From the NCBI RefSeq assembly GCF_000377505.1, contig NZ_KB898187.1:186001-250000 (forward strand): a DNA stretch of 64,000 nucleotides, in the 5' to 3' direction. The translations under genes and the position numbers were made by a program. This document shows positions 9,964 to 18,217 of the stretch, piece after piece. Position 1 is the first letter of the stretch, and every line of letters begins with the position of its first letter. Source of the DNA: Paenibacillus massiliensis 2301065 = DSM 16942 (GTDB lineage Bacteria; Bacillota; Bacilli; Paenibacillales; Paenibacillaceae). The notes beneath the pieces were generated by a model that saw nothing but the letters and a program-made list of their open reading frames with translations, was not told where the DNA came from and did no database searches.

Positions 9964-11169
9964 ATGAGTTATATTCAAAAAGGAACCGGCTTGTTCCGTA
10001 AAACAAGCTTGGCCATGTTCGCCGGAGGGTTCAGCACCTTCGCTATTTTGTACTGTCTTCAGCCGCTCATGCCTGAGTTCTCGAAGGAATTCGACGTATC
10101 TCCGGCTGTCGCCAGTCTATCGTTATCTATATGCACAATTGCTATGGCAGTGACAATGTTATTCGTAGGGACGATCTCGGATGTGAAGGGAAGGAAATTC
10201 ATCATGTGCTGCTCCTTGGCCGGGGCAGCGGTGATTACCTTGCTGATAGCTGTCAGTCCAGGGTTCGAATATGTATTACTGCTTCGGATTGTCCAGGGAA
10301 TGATCCTGGCTGGGCTACCTGCGATTGCCATGACGTATCTTAGTGAAGAGATTGATCCGGTCAGCTTGGGCTATGCGATGGGATTGTATATTAGCGGTAA
10401 TTCCATCGGTGGTATGGGCGGAAGAATAGTGACGGGCATTGTGACAGATGTCGCGAACTGGAGGGTGGCCCTGGCGGTCATTGGCCTGATTAGCCTGATC
10501 TCCTTTGTCCTATTCTACTATTGGCTGCCATCATCCCAACATTTTCAGAAGCGTCGCTTTCGCATTAGAGACTTGACCAGCACGCTGCTGGAGCAGTGCA
10601 AGGACCCTCGGCTACTTTGTCTGTATGGTCTGGGCTTTGTACTGATGGGGAGCTTCGTGACGCTCTTCAACTATATCGGCTATCGGCTGATGGACCCGCC
10701 ATATGAGCTAAGCCAATCTCTGGTCGGGTGGATATTCCTGGTCTATATCATGGGAACAATCAGCTCGACATGGATGGGAAGGCTAGCAGATCGTTATGGT
10801 CGTTACATCGTACTTAGTGTTGCTGCAGGAATCATTTTAGCTGGAGCCGTCTTGACACTCGCAGAGCAGCTGTGGCTTGTGATCTTCGGAATATCCCTGT
10901 TTACGTTCGGATTCTTTGGAGGACATTCCATAGCCAGTAGCTGGATCGGACTGCTTGCCTCTGAGCATAAAGCTCAGTCTTCTGCTCTATATTTGTTCTG
11001 TTACTATGTAGGCTCCAGTGTGAGTGGCACAGCAGGGGGGGTATTCTATATTTACTATGGCTGGAAGGGTGTCATTGGCATGATTGTGTGCTATATGATT
11101 GCAGCTTTACTCATGAGTCATGCCTTACGTAAGCTTGGTTGTCCGAAAAATCAAACAACTCCATTATAG
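9964..11169 (+). CDS. MFS transporter (YnfM/AraJ-like)
   Basis: A 401-residue 12-helix major facilitator. The loop-2 motif DVKGRKF near residues 75-81 and its second-half copy DRYGRY near 276 mark two related halves. It starts 9 bp after the peptidase stop, with only a weak GAGG ribosome site, which suggests coupled translation. As last gene of the block it may export a product or be a second uptake route. A rho-independent terminator lies about 100 bp downstream. Direction and substrate are not readable. Confidence 0.85.
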   Translation: MSYIQKGTGLFRKTSLAMFAGGFSTFAILYCLQPLMPEFSKEFDVSPAVASLSLSICTIAMAVTMLFVGTISDVKGRKFIMCCSLAGAAVITLLIAVSPGFEYVLLLRIVQGMILAGLPAIAMTYLSEEIDPVSLGYAMGLYISGNSIGGMGGRIVTGIVTDVANWRVALAVIGLISLISFVLFYYWLPSSQHFQKRRFRIRDLTSTLLEQCKDPRLLCLYGLGFVLMGSFVTLFNYIGYRLMDPPYELSQSLVGWIFLVYIMGTISSTWMGRLADRYGRYIVLSVAAGIILAGAVLTLAEQLWLVIFGISLFTFGFFGGHSIASSWIGLLASEHKAQSSALYLFCYYVGSSVSGTAGGVFYIYYGWKGVIGMIVCYMIAALLMSHALRKLGCPKNQTTPL

Positions 11170-11227
11170 GATATATATGGAACTTTCTGCGAAATGCTCA
11201 AATTGTTTACTTTGATCAACTCATGAG

Positions 11228-11253
11228 GTTAACATAATAATAATTATGTGAAC
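11228..11253. repeat. Intergenic palindrome copy 1 (GTTAAC-N14-GTGAAC)
   Basis: An imperfect 26-bp inverted repeat: GTTAAC, a 14-bp A/T core, then GTGAAC. It has the same architecture and core (ATAAT...TTAT) as copies at 12997, 24209 and 40033. It lies between the MFS stop and the MFS terminator, so it is unlikely to be a promoter operator here. Confidence 0.75.
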
Positions 11254-11268
11254 TCAAAAAAATCTTCC

Positions 11269-11303
11269 AATCCAGCTACTCTAAAGAGAAGCTGGATTTT
11301 TTT
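11269..11303 (+). terminator. Rho-independent terminator after the MFS gene
   Basis: Perfect 9-bp stem AATCCAGCT/AGCTGGATT with a 12-nt loop followed by seven T residues. It closes the hyuAB-ABC-M24-MFS block. An A-run upstream could give some activity for the converging WYL gene. Confidence 0.88.
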
Positions 11304-11414
11304 ATCAAGCTTAACAATTGAATCACAGGCACACTTGTACAAGCTATTCGGATTGTATTATCTGTATAGAATGATTAGCTGTATAGAATGGTTGGTATAT
11401 CTGTGAGCAGTGGA

Positions 11415-12341
11415 TTAAGGAGAGCTTGTAGAGATATATTTTTCTACCATATGCATCAAATAATCTCGAAATTCTTCAACATAGGCTTTCGGCTCGATTA
11501 CTTCCAGATTTGTTCCAAAGCTTGCTAAGAATTGAAAGCCAATGCTGTTTTGTGGAACCTGGATCGTGGCCAAGAAGTATTCAGGACTAAAATTATCAAT
11601 ACATTTTCGACCGTATCTTTCAATGAATTGATCTGCTATGCCAGGCGAAATCAACACCTTAATAGGGACTAATTGTGGTTGATTATTTGCTTCCTGCTCT
11701 TGTTCCAATACATAATCTCTAGGGGCAAAAGTGTTCTCGTTCACAATAAGCTGATTGATTCTGGATAATTTAAATGTTCTGTAGCTCTGACGAGATAAAC
11801 AAAATGCCTTCAAATACCAACTCGATTCATTAAAATGAAGCTGGTAGGGCTCAGCCATTCTACTCGTGGTACTCCCATTTCTATCTATATAATCAAACGT
11901 AACTAACCTTCTCTTCACAATCGCTTCTTGGCAAATCCTTAAGGTGTGCGCAATCTCAGAGCGTCCTTCCCAATCATAAAATGACAGTTGGATTGAGCCT
12001 TTGGTAGACAATGGACTAACCATGGCTTCTATTTTTTTGATGGTTACTTCAACTTCTTCGCTAATTAGAATTTGTTCCAATCCACCAAGTGCAGTCAAGA
12101 TATTCTCTAAGTCGGAGCTGCTTAAAAGACGTTTATCCACTTTGTATTCATCCATAATCCCGTAGCCACCATGAATACCATGGATAGAATAGATCGGGAT
12201 GTTAGATACACTCAGTGTTTCCATATCACGAAGAATCGTTCTTTTGGAAACGTTAAACAATTGTGCAAATTCTTTTGTTGAAACAGTATCCCTTCTCAGC
12301 AATATCATAATGATAGATATTAATCTCTCAACCTTCTCCAT
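11415..12341 (-). CDS. WYL-domain transcriptional regulator (DeoR-type HTH, YafY-like)
   Basis: A 308-residue regulator. The N-terminal HTH (about 5-55; VSTKEFAQLFNVSKRTILRD) is followed by a WYL domain with SSWYLKAFCLSR near residues 180-190 and a WCX-like C-terminal part. WYL domains bind small ligands or nucleic acid. The ribosome site GAGGAGA precedes the ATG. It diverges from a VOC/PhnB-like gene across about 100 bp that hold a 20-bp palindrome, so it probably controls that gene and itself. The gene is more A/T-rich than the hydantoinase block. Confidence 0.9.
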   Translation of the reverse strand: MEKVERLISIIMILLRRDTVSTKEFAQLFNVSKRTILRDMETLSVSNIPIYSIHGIHGGYGIMDEYKVDKRLLSSSDLENILTALGGLEQILISEEVEVTIKKIEAMVSPLSTKGSIQLSFYDWEGRSEIAHTLRICQEAIVKRRLVTFDYIDRNGSTTSRMAEPYQLHFNESSWYLKAFCLSRQSYRTFKLSRINQLIVNENTFAPRDYVLEQEQEANNQPQLVPIKVLISPGIADQFIERYGRKCIDNFSPEYFLATIQVPQNSIGFQFLASFGTNLEVIEPKAYVEEFRDYLMHMVEKYISTSSP

Positions 12342-12377
12342 ATATTCTCCTCTATTTGTTGTACTTTATTTTAGAAA

Positions 12378-12397
12378 GGTGACATACGTATGTCGCC
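12378..12397. promoter_or_regulatory. Candidate operator of the WYL regulator
   Basis: A 20-bp near-perfect palindrome, GGTGACATAC/GTATGTCGCC, with a single mismatched pair, in the middle of the divergent region between the WYL gene and the VOC gene. TATACATTATAC just to the right could supply the -10 element of the VOC gene. The operator role is inferred from position and symmetry. Confidence 0.55.
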
Positions 12398-12443
12398 GAG
12401 TATACATTATACTTCATTTATCACAAGAAGGAGGTTTAATACT

Positions 12444-12902
12444 ATGGCAGCTATTGTATATTTAAACTTTGATGGAGTGGCAGAACAAGCGATTTCATTT
12501 TATGCAGAGGCTTTAATGGCAAGCAAGGTGAAAATGGTAAAGTTCAGCGATCTTCCACAAGATCCAAACGATCCAATGCCAGAAAATGAATTAAGTATGA
12601 TCATGGAGTCCTCCATCGAGTTCGCTGGCGGGAAAATCATGATGTCGGATATTGTGCCTTCGATGAAAAGTGTAACGGGCGAATGGGTCCAAGGAAACAA
12701 CATAATTATTAGTATTGTAATGGATAATAAACAGACCATGAAAAATCACTTTTCTAATTTGTCTGTAGGAGGTCATGTTATCATCCCGTTATCTGAAGTA
12801 CCTTGGTCATCCTGCTTCGGAATGTTGGTTGATAAATTTGGAGTGGTTTGGAAATTTAATAGTGATGCAGATAGGTTCTTGGATGAGGTGATTTCCAAAT
12901 AA
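12444..12902 (+). CDS. VOC superfamily protein (PhnB/YjdN-like)
   Basis: A 152-residue glyoxalase/bleomycin-resistance-fold protein. It begins AAIVYLNFDGVAEQA and ends with the family pattern WSSCFGMLVDKFGVVWKF. PhnB-like proteins are often labelled demethylubiquinone methyltransferase-like, but most have no known reaction. The ATG at 12444 follows AAGGAGG by 9 bp; an in-frame ATG at 12390 lies inside the palindrome and has no ribosome site. A divergent WYL or YafY-type regulator beside such a gene is a common arrangement. Confidence 0.85.
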   Translation: MAAIVYLNFDGVAEQAISFYAEALMASKVKMVKFSDLPQDPNDPMPENELSMIMESSIEFAGGKIMMSDIVPSMKSVTGEWVQGNNIIISIVMDNKQTMKNHFSNLSVGGHVIIPLSEVPWSSCFGMLVDKFGVVWKFNSDADRFLDEVISK

Positions 12903-13201
12903 TAAAAATTTGAAAATTTAATCAGTAAATGTCGATAGAAGAGTTAAGAGATTGGCTGCAAAAAATCAATCCGCCTCAAACTACGAAACGCAGTAAGTTA
13001 ACATAATAATTATTATGTTAACTTACTGCGCGAATCTCATAACCATATTTCAGATGACAAGAAGTAGTCTTGATAGCGCTACCTAAGAAATATGTAATAT
13101 GCTGAATTGAAAAGAAGTAGACAGCTTACAAGAGAAAGCAAAGCAGTTGCAGCTTAGTAATTCATTGCCTCCAGCTAGCAGCTGCTTTGCCTACGTCTTC
13201 A
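12903..13201. other. Intergenic region with no intact gene
   Basis: About 300 bp without a credible gene. It holds the 42-bp palindrome and, near 13138-13200, two distant complementary segments (GCAAAGCAG and CTGCTTTGC). No promoter or terminator could be assigned. Confidence 0.6.
12989..13030. repeat. 42-bp perfect palindrome (copy 2 of the GTTAAC-N14-GTTAAC family)
   Basis: Two perfectly complementary 21-bp arms with no spacer, running from CGCAGTAAGTTAAC to the matching GTTAACTTACTGCG. The inner 26 bp match the dispersed palindromes at 11228, 24209 and 40033. No T-tract follows, so it is a poor terminator. It lies 86 bp after the VOC gene at the edge of a patch of gene remnants. Confidence 0.92.
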
Positions 13202-13306
13202 CTATCCTCCAGATGGACTCGCTTTGGATAATGGAACGATCCACTCCTCTTGAGACCACGTATGTTGCCTTTGCAATTCAATGTAGTCTTTCAGGTTCAT
13301 ACTCAT
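13202..13306 (-). pseudogene. Truncated small ORF, possible DinB-family N-terminus
   Basis: A 34-codon minus-strand frame, starting MSMNLKDYIELQRQ and ending KASPSGG, has an excellent ribosome site (AAAGGAGG, about 7 bp before the ATG). The start resembles the first helix of DinB-like proteins (WSQEEWIVPL), which are normally 150 residues or more, but the frame stops at once. I read it as the broken 5' end of a lost gene. A genuine small peptide gene is the alternative. The family assignment is tentative. Confidence 0.4.
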
Positions 13307-13348
13307 CGTGTTGCCTCCTTTTCATTTACCCAATATAGTGAGCTACAT

Positions 13349-13789
13349 GCACCAGTACCAGCATCTGTGCTAGAGGTGGACAACATGCGGGGCTTTAGGG
13401 AGTAGCTTCAGCGGACGGCTCATCGTTTAGCTGATGGTGACTTATTAAACGAAGAAGATCGTGAGTGGCTGAATTTGATCTTGGCCAAGGGTTCAGTCTA
13501 CCGCAGGCTTGATCTAGATCAGAGTCAGGAGGAGCAACCGAAGGTACGGCTCAAGCTGATTGCTGTGCAATCTAGCTGGCAGCAGGTTATGGCTGAAGTT
13601 GCTGCTGATTTTATACAGACAATCGTGAAGGGAGAAGGGAGTAGAATACGGTTCTGCGATAATCCTGACTGCCTCTGGGTATTTTATGACGATACACGCA
13701 GTCGCACCAAAAAATACTGTGATGATAAAATGTGCGGAAATCTGATGAAGGTGCGCAGGTTTCGGGAGCGTCAGAAAAAGCAAACCTAG
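13349..13789 (+). pseudogene. CGNR zinc-finger (ABATE) regulator, 5'-truncated with an in-frame stop
   Basis: The C-terminal zf-CGNR domain is intact: FCDNPDCLWVFYD followed by KKYCDDKMCGN and a basic tail. Continuing upstream in the same frame gives family-like sequence (VDNMRGFRE, a TAG at 13403, then LQRTAHRLADGD). About 60-70 residues of the normal N-terminal ABATE domain cannot be found. The frame downstream of the stop could still be translated from a TTG at 13475 as about 104 residues, but no good ribosome site is seen. CGNR proteins are stress-linked putative transcription factors; this copy is probably dead. Confidence 0.65.
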
Positions 13790-13854
13790 TCGGAGAGAAG
13801 AAGGCTTGGATGGATATGGAATATGAATATGAGCAGAAATAGCCTTCATGTATG

Positions 13855-13888
13855 AAAAAAAGGACAGATGCTGGCATCCGTCCTCTTT
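13855..13888. terminator. Bidirectional terminator between the CGNR remnant and the lipase
   Basis: Stem GGAC-A-GATGC against GCATC-C-GTCC, flanked by seven A residues on the left and a T-rich run on the right. It lies between converging units, so it can serve both. Confidence 0.75.
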
Positions 13889-13950
13889 TGCTTGTGAACT
13901 ATTCCAATTGTAAAGAAACGAAGAAACGATCTATAAGAATTCAATCCTAC

Positions 13951-15507
13951 TTACAATCCGAATTGGCGTCCATCCTCGTCAACGTACAACGACTGTACGA
14001 TGGTGCGACGGTAAGGGAAGCCCTTCTCCGTGATGCCTTCTGTCTCTATTGTTATGCTGTAGATTCCCGGTTGGCTGATTGTAGACAGCTTAAGCCCCGA
14101 AGAAGATGTATGTACTTTGTCTGAGAGGGAAGGGGATAATAGCTGGGATGCACTGGAGTCACTAGGATTACCATAGTAGTAGACACTATACGTAACATCG
14201 GTAACACTGGCTTGTCCTTGCTGTTGCAGCTTGATTTCAGATCCAGAGGACTTCAGGCTGATCTTGAAATCTTCAACACGATTGAACTGGGCGACCATCA
14301 GATAAGCACCAGCATCGGAAGTGGAGGCAGTCAATTGATAGGTCCCAGGTTCAGGCTGCTGCAGCACTGCCGTATGGTGCCAAGCTCCCTGGAATACCTC
14401 AGAGTCCTGATAGACATCGAGTTGAATGCTCTTGATTGAGCCGTCGGGCTGCATTAATTCCAGATTCTTCAGCGGTTGATCATTGATCCAATCCAGTTTG
14501 ACCGTGTCAACTCCATCTTCAATCATAAGCGTCTGTGATGCTTGTCCATCATGCTTACCACCACGAATGAAGAAGCTGCTAGAGGATGGGGAGGCAGACG
14601 AATGGATTACACTCTGGTCATATGTGAAGCTAGAAGAGCTTAGCTGCGCAGGTTCTTTTTGCTGCAAATAAGGAGATAACAGAGAATATACATGAGAGCC
14701 AGTACGAACGGTGGAATGATTCCAGGAGCCTACACTAATCATGCGGGCATGTGGCAAATATGAGTTCTGCACGGTCACGACACCATCGTTGTCACCGAAG
14801 GATGATAAATATAGGCCACCCAAAAAATGCGATGTACTGCCAGAGGACCAATTGTTGCCTGCGAGGGTATAAAAGGGAACAGCTTTGCTAGCACTTAGAC
14901 TATCTGTCTGGGAACGGAAGGATTTCATATATGAGGTCTGTACGGAAGCAGTACCCGGACTTTGTGAGCCGATAAGCTCAGCCAGCCAGCCGGCCCAACT
15001 ACTGTATGCGAGGTCTGCCAGCTGTGATCCGTGATGGGGGCTACCAAGGGTAATGACACGCTGTACATAAGGTGCTGCATCGTAATGTACGATGGCAGCC
15101 TGTGTATCCACGCCACCTTTACTGTGGGCCACAATAATGAGCTTCTTACCGAAATGCTTGCTAATCTCCTTGATCTTGTCGGCTAGCAAACGGCCATTGT
15201 CCCACATGCTTTGCGATGTTCCTGTAATGTCATACAAGTTGATAAAAGCTGTCTGGTACCCGTTGCTATGGAATTTTTCATACATATCGTTGTTCTCGTA
15301 CCATACACCTGCACTACTGTTCAAGCCATGCACGAATAAAATGGCTGGCTTGGATGGATCAATTCGATCAGGTGGTGTTCCTTCCGTCCAGCTCCCAGGT
15401 ACACCTCCCGTATTCGGATTTGTTGGTTTGCCGGCTTGCACCGGTACTGCTGTGATGCTGTAAGTGAGCAGAGCAACAAGCAACAAAGACATCCACTTTT
15501 TCATCAT
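13951..15507 (-). CDS. Secreted triacylglycerol lipase / alpha-beta hydrolase
   Basis: A 518-residue exported hydrolase. A signal peptide (basic start, hydrophobic core, VPVQA/G cleavage) covers about residues 1-26. The oxyanion region FVHGLNSS is near 58-65. The nucleophile Ser129 sits in AHSKGG, the A-x-S-x-G variant typical of Bacillus lipase subfamilies. The Asp of FGDNDG (about 239-241) and a His in WNHSTVRTGSHVY (about 264-272) complete the triad. Residues beyond about 290 form an extra C-terminal beta-rich region of unknown role. The start at 15507 follows GGAAGGAG by 10 bp; a more upstream ATG lacks a site. It stands alone with its own bidirectional terminator. Confidence 0.88.
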   Translation of the reverse strand: MMKKWMSLLLVALLTYSITAVPVQAGKPTNPNTGGVPGSWTEGTPPDRIDPSKPAILFVHGLNSSAGVWYENNDMYEKFHSNGYQTAFINLYDITGTSQSMWDNGRLLADKIKEISKHFGKKLIIVAHSKGGVDTQAAIVHYDAAPYVQRVITLGSPHHGSQLADLAYSSWAGWLAELIGSQSPGTASVQTSYMKSFRSQTDSLSASKAVPFYTLAGNNWSSGSTSHFLGGLYLSSFGDNDGVVTVQNSYLPHARMISVGSWNHSTVRTGSHVYSLLSPYLQQKEPAQLSSSSFTYDQSVIHSSASPSSSSFFIRGGKHDGQASQTLMIEDGVDTVKLDWINDQPLKNLELMQPDGSIKSIQLDVYQDSEVFQGAWHHTAVLQQPEPGTYQLTASTSDAGAYLMVAQFNRVEDFKISLKSSGSEIKLQQQGQASVTDVTYSVYYYGNPSDSSASQLLSPSLSDKVHTSSSGLKLSTISQPGIYSITIETEGITEKGFPYRRTIVQSLYVDEDGRQFGL

Positions 15508-15811
15508 AATCTTGAATCTCCTTCCATAATTTATCATTTCCATGCTATTTTAGCACGTTTATTGAATGGAAAGTATATATTTTAATGCAAATTTTCGTTA
15601 AATATATTACCTTTTGTTAAATGTTGTTATCATGACTGTCGAAGGTTGGCATATACTGTGAAATTTAAATATTTACTGAATATTAGTAATTTGATACAAT
15701 AAATACAGATGCATACGAATATGCGAAATAAGTAATGAATAGTGCGGTAATAACATCAAGAATACGTATGGCATCTAACGACCTAATATATATGTTAGGA
15801 GAGGATGCGTT

Positions 15812-17191
15812 ATGGAAAAGAAACAAGGCTATCTGCTCAAAAATGGCTGGGTGCTTACGATGGATTCGAAGCTAGGGGCATATCGCAAGGCTGATGTTCT
15901 CATTCGACATAAGCGAATCGAAGTCATTCAGCCGAATGTGAAGCTTGATGATGAGCATGTGGAAGTGATTGATGCATCTGGTATGATCATTACTCCAGGC
16001 TTCGTGGATACGCATCGGCATGTGTGGGAATCTGTCGTGCGGACTGTGGGCACCAACTGGTCACTGCCAGTCTACTTACAAAATCTTTACTACGGCGCTA
16101 TGGGAAGCAAGCTTCGCCCACAGGACAGCTACATCGCCAACTTGCTGGGAGCATTGGAAGCGCTTAATGCTGGGGTTACTACGTTAATGGACTGGAGCAT
16201 GCCGTATTCGCCGGAGCATACCGATGAGCTGATTCGTGGACTGCAGGATTCGGGGATTCGGGCAGTATTTGCTCATGGTGTGCCTGGTGAGACGGAATAT
16301 TGGAATCGGGACAGTCGCTTGACCTATTCTGCCGATCTCAGGAGAGTGTCGGAGCAATACTTTTCCTCGAAGGATCAATTGCTAACGTTGGGTCTAGCGA
16401 TCCGAGGACCTGAATTTAGCCATTGGGATACGACGGTGGAGGAGATTCGGCTTGCACGTGAACTGAATGCAATTTGTTCCATGCATGTTGGTTTTGGTAG
16501 CTGGGGGAGTCAGGACCATTCTATCACTCGTCTTCATGAAGCTGGTCTACTCGGTCCGGATATTAATGTAGTGCATGGTAACACAATGAGTACAGAGGAG
16601 TATAAGTTGTTAGCCAGCAGCGGTGCCTCGTTATCCGTTACGCCAGAGGTTGAGATGATGATGGGTCATGGCTACCCAGCTACTGGATTTTTTCTGGAGC
16701 AGGGAGGGGAACCAGCACTAGGAGTGGATGTAGTCACTTCCACAGGTGGGGATCTGTTCTCACAGATGAAATTCATGCTACAGGCAGAGCGTTCTAGAGT
16801 CAATGAGCAAATTATAAGTAGCGGAGATATGCCAGGGGAGCTTAACCTGTTGTCAGAGCAGGTGCTTCGTGCTGCTACAGTGACTGGCGCCAAGGCGCTG
16901 GGGCTGGACCGTTCAATCGGTAGTCTAACTCCTGGAAAAGAAGCTGATCTGGTGCTGATCCGTACGTCGGATCTTAATATGTTCCCGGTACAGGATCCCA
17001 TTGGTGCTGTAGTGCAATTTGCCAATCCATCCAATGTGGACACGGTGTTCGTGGCAGGCAAAATGGTAAAGCGTGGGGGACAACTGCTGCATGTGAATCT
17101 TCCAAGCGTGCAGCAGCAAGTGCTAGCCAGTGTAGAGTATTTGAATTCGCAATATCGGTTAACGGATGCTGAACGCGTAGTCTACACTTAA
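15812..17191 (+). CDS. Amidohydrolase, ATZ/TRZ-like aminohydrolase
   Basis: A 459-residue metal-dependent amidohydrolase. The HxH motif DTHRHVW is near residue 68, a third metal His is in CSMHVGFG near 225, another is in VVHGNTMS near 252, and the catalytic Asp is in GVDVVTSTGGD near 310. This layout belongs to the hydroxydechloroatrazine/TRZ/SAH-deaminase group, which removes amino or alkylamino groups from purine- or triazine-like rings. RBS TAGGAGAGG precedes the ATG. It is monocistronic and only distantly like the second amidohydrolase at 48604. The substrate is unknown. Confidence 0.85.
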   Translation: MEKKQGYLLKNGWVLTMDSKLGAYRKADVLIRHKRIEVIQPNVKLDDEHVEVIDASGMIITPGFVDTHRHVWESVVRTVGTNWSLPVYLQNLYYGAMGSKLRPQDSYIANLLGALEALNAGVTTLMDWSMPYSPEHTDELIRGLQDSGIRAVFAHGVPGETEYWNRDSRLTYSADLRRVSEQYFSSKDQLLTLGLAIRGPEFSHWDTTVEEIRLARELNAICSMHVGFGSWGSQDHSITRLHEAGLLGPDINVVHGNTMSTEEYKLLASSGASLSVTPEVEMMMGHGYPATGFFLEQGGEPALGVDVVTSTGGDLFSQMKFMLQAERSRVNEQIISSGDMPGELNLLSEQVLRAATVTGAKALGLDRSIGSLTPGKEADLVLIRTSDLNMFPVQDPIGAVVQFANPSNVDTVFVAGKMVKRGGQLLHVNLPSVQQQVLASVEYLNSQYRLTDAERVVYT

Positions 17192-17270
17192 GTTCTAACG
17201 GTAGTTATATTAGTCGGTATTAAGCCAATTGCAGCTTGCAAAGGATACTTAAAAATTACAGCTTAAGCTT

Positions 17271-17304
17271 GAACAAGGCTGCCAGTTCGCTGGCGGTCTT
17301 GTTC
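17271..17304. terminator. Strong hairpin between the amidohydrolase and tetR
   Basis: GAACAAG...CTTGTTC outer stem with an inner CTGCCAG/CTGGCGG stem capped by TTCG. No real T-run follows, so termination is likely but not classical. It lies between two converging genes. Confidence 0.6.
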
Positions 17305-17335
17305 TGTTATGCCTACCGTTAAGGACCCTTACAAT

Positions 17336-17926
17336 TCAATTGTTTTTAAATTCGATAACATCAATATTATTGGTCACTTGAATCAGCGTTTGCTCTGCCA
17401 TATAAGTTGCTGAATATTTAAAGCCACTCTCTGCCCAGTACATAATTACACCTACACAGGCAGACATGCGGTAGCTTAACATAATCTCGTAATCAATGGC
17501 AATACCAGCAGCGTCCATTTCAATGTGCATTTCTTTTCTCATTGAATTTCTAAGTAGATTGTAGATCGCGTTACCTAACTGGTTATTTACTGAGAGAAGT
17601 ACAAGGAATTTATTTTTATTCTCTTGGATATGCTCGAACAAACGCAAAGTGGACGGATAGATCTGGTTCGCTAGTACACGCTCCATTCCTTGATAGGGTT
17701 CTAATAGAGCTTGTTGAACGCCCATTAGAAATTGTTCTTCAATTTCCTTAAGCAGTTCCTCTTTTCCTGCATAATGATTATAAAAAGTTCCCCGATTGTA
17801 ATCTGCCCGTGTCGCGATATCCATAATGGTAACGGCTTCGTAACCATTCTCAAGAACGAGTTCAATAAATGCTGTCTGTAAGGCTTGTTTTGTTCTCTTT
17901 GTTCTTCTGTCGTTCTGATCAAGCAT
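17336..17926 (-). CDS. TetR/AcrR family regulator
   Basis: A 196-residue repressor. The HTH (VTIMDIATRADYNRGTFYNHY) is at about residues 30-50 and a helical ligand domain follows. The start at MLDQND is preferred because GGGAG lies 10 bp upstream; the longer frame from 17968 lacks a ribosome site. It is divergent from an SDR gene across about 290 bp and probably represses it. The inducer is unknown. Confidence 0.88.
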   Translation of the reverse strand: MLDQNDRRTKRTKQALQTAFIELVLENGYEAVTIMDIATRADYNRGTFYNHYAGKEELLKEIEEQFLMGVQQALLEPYQGMERVLANQIYPSTLRLFEHIQENKNKFLVLLSVNNQLGNAIYNLLRNSMRKEMHIEMDAAGIAIDYEIMLSYRMSACVGVIMYWAESGFKYSATYMAEQTLIQVTNNIDVIEFKNN

Positions 17927-18217
17927 GATATTACTGCTCCCGTCTCTTCTTAAAGATGTAGATCGCATATGTTTATGTCATTATAACATTCGAATCGGAC
18001 TGTACCCAAATGGGAATACTTAATGAATCAACATCATTACTACAAATGTCCAAAATCAATCATTAATTCAACATTGTTAAAGTGTTTGTTCAATAGATGA
18101 CATTTCAATGAATAGTGATTATTGTCATAGATAAGTGGCAGGTGTATGATGAGGTAGAAATATAAGTTAGTTACTATAATTTAGTTACAGTATTTTAAAA
18201 AAAGGGAGCGATATATA
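17927..18217. promoter_or_regulatory. Divergent tetR / SDR promoter region
   Basis: About 290 bp of A/T-rich DNA. A TATAAT (18175-18180) lies 38 bp before the SDR start. Two complementary hexamers, ATGACA at 18097 and TGTCAT at 18123, and a small AACATTGTT palindrome near 18070 are candidate TetR contacts. None is strong enough to call an operator. Confidence 0.4.

Noticed and set aside
11228..11253. BirA operator
   Set aside because: The hexamer arms and 14-bp spacing fit, but the spacer is conserved among copies and no biotin gene is near any copy.
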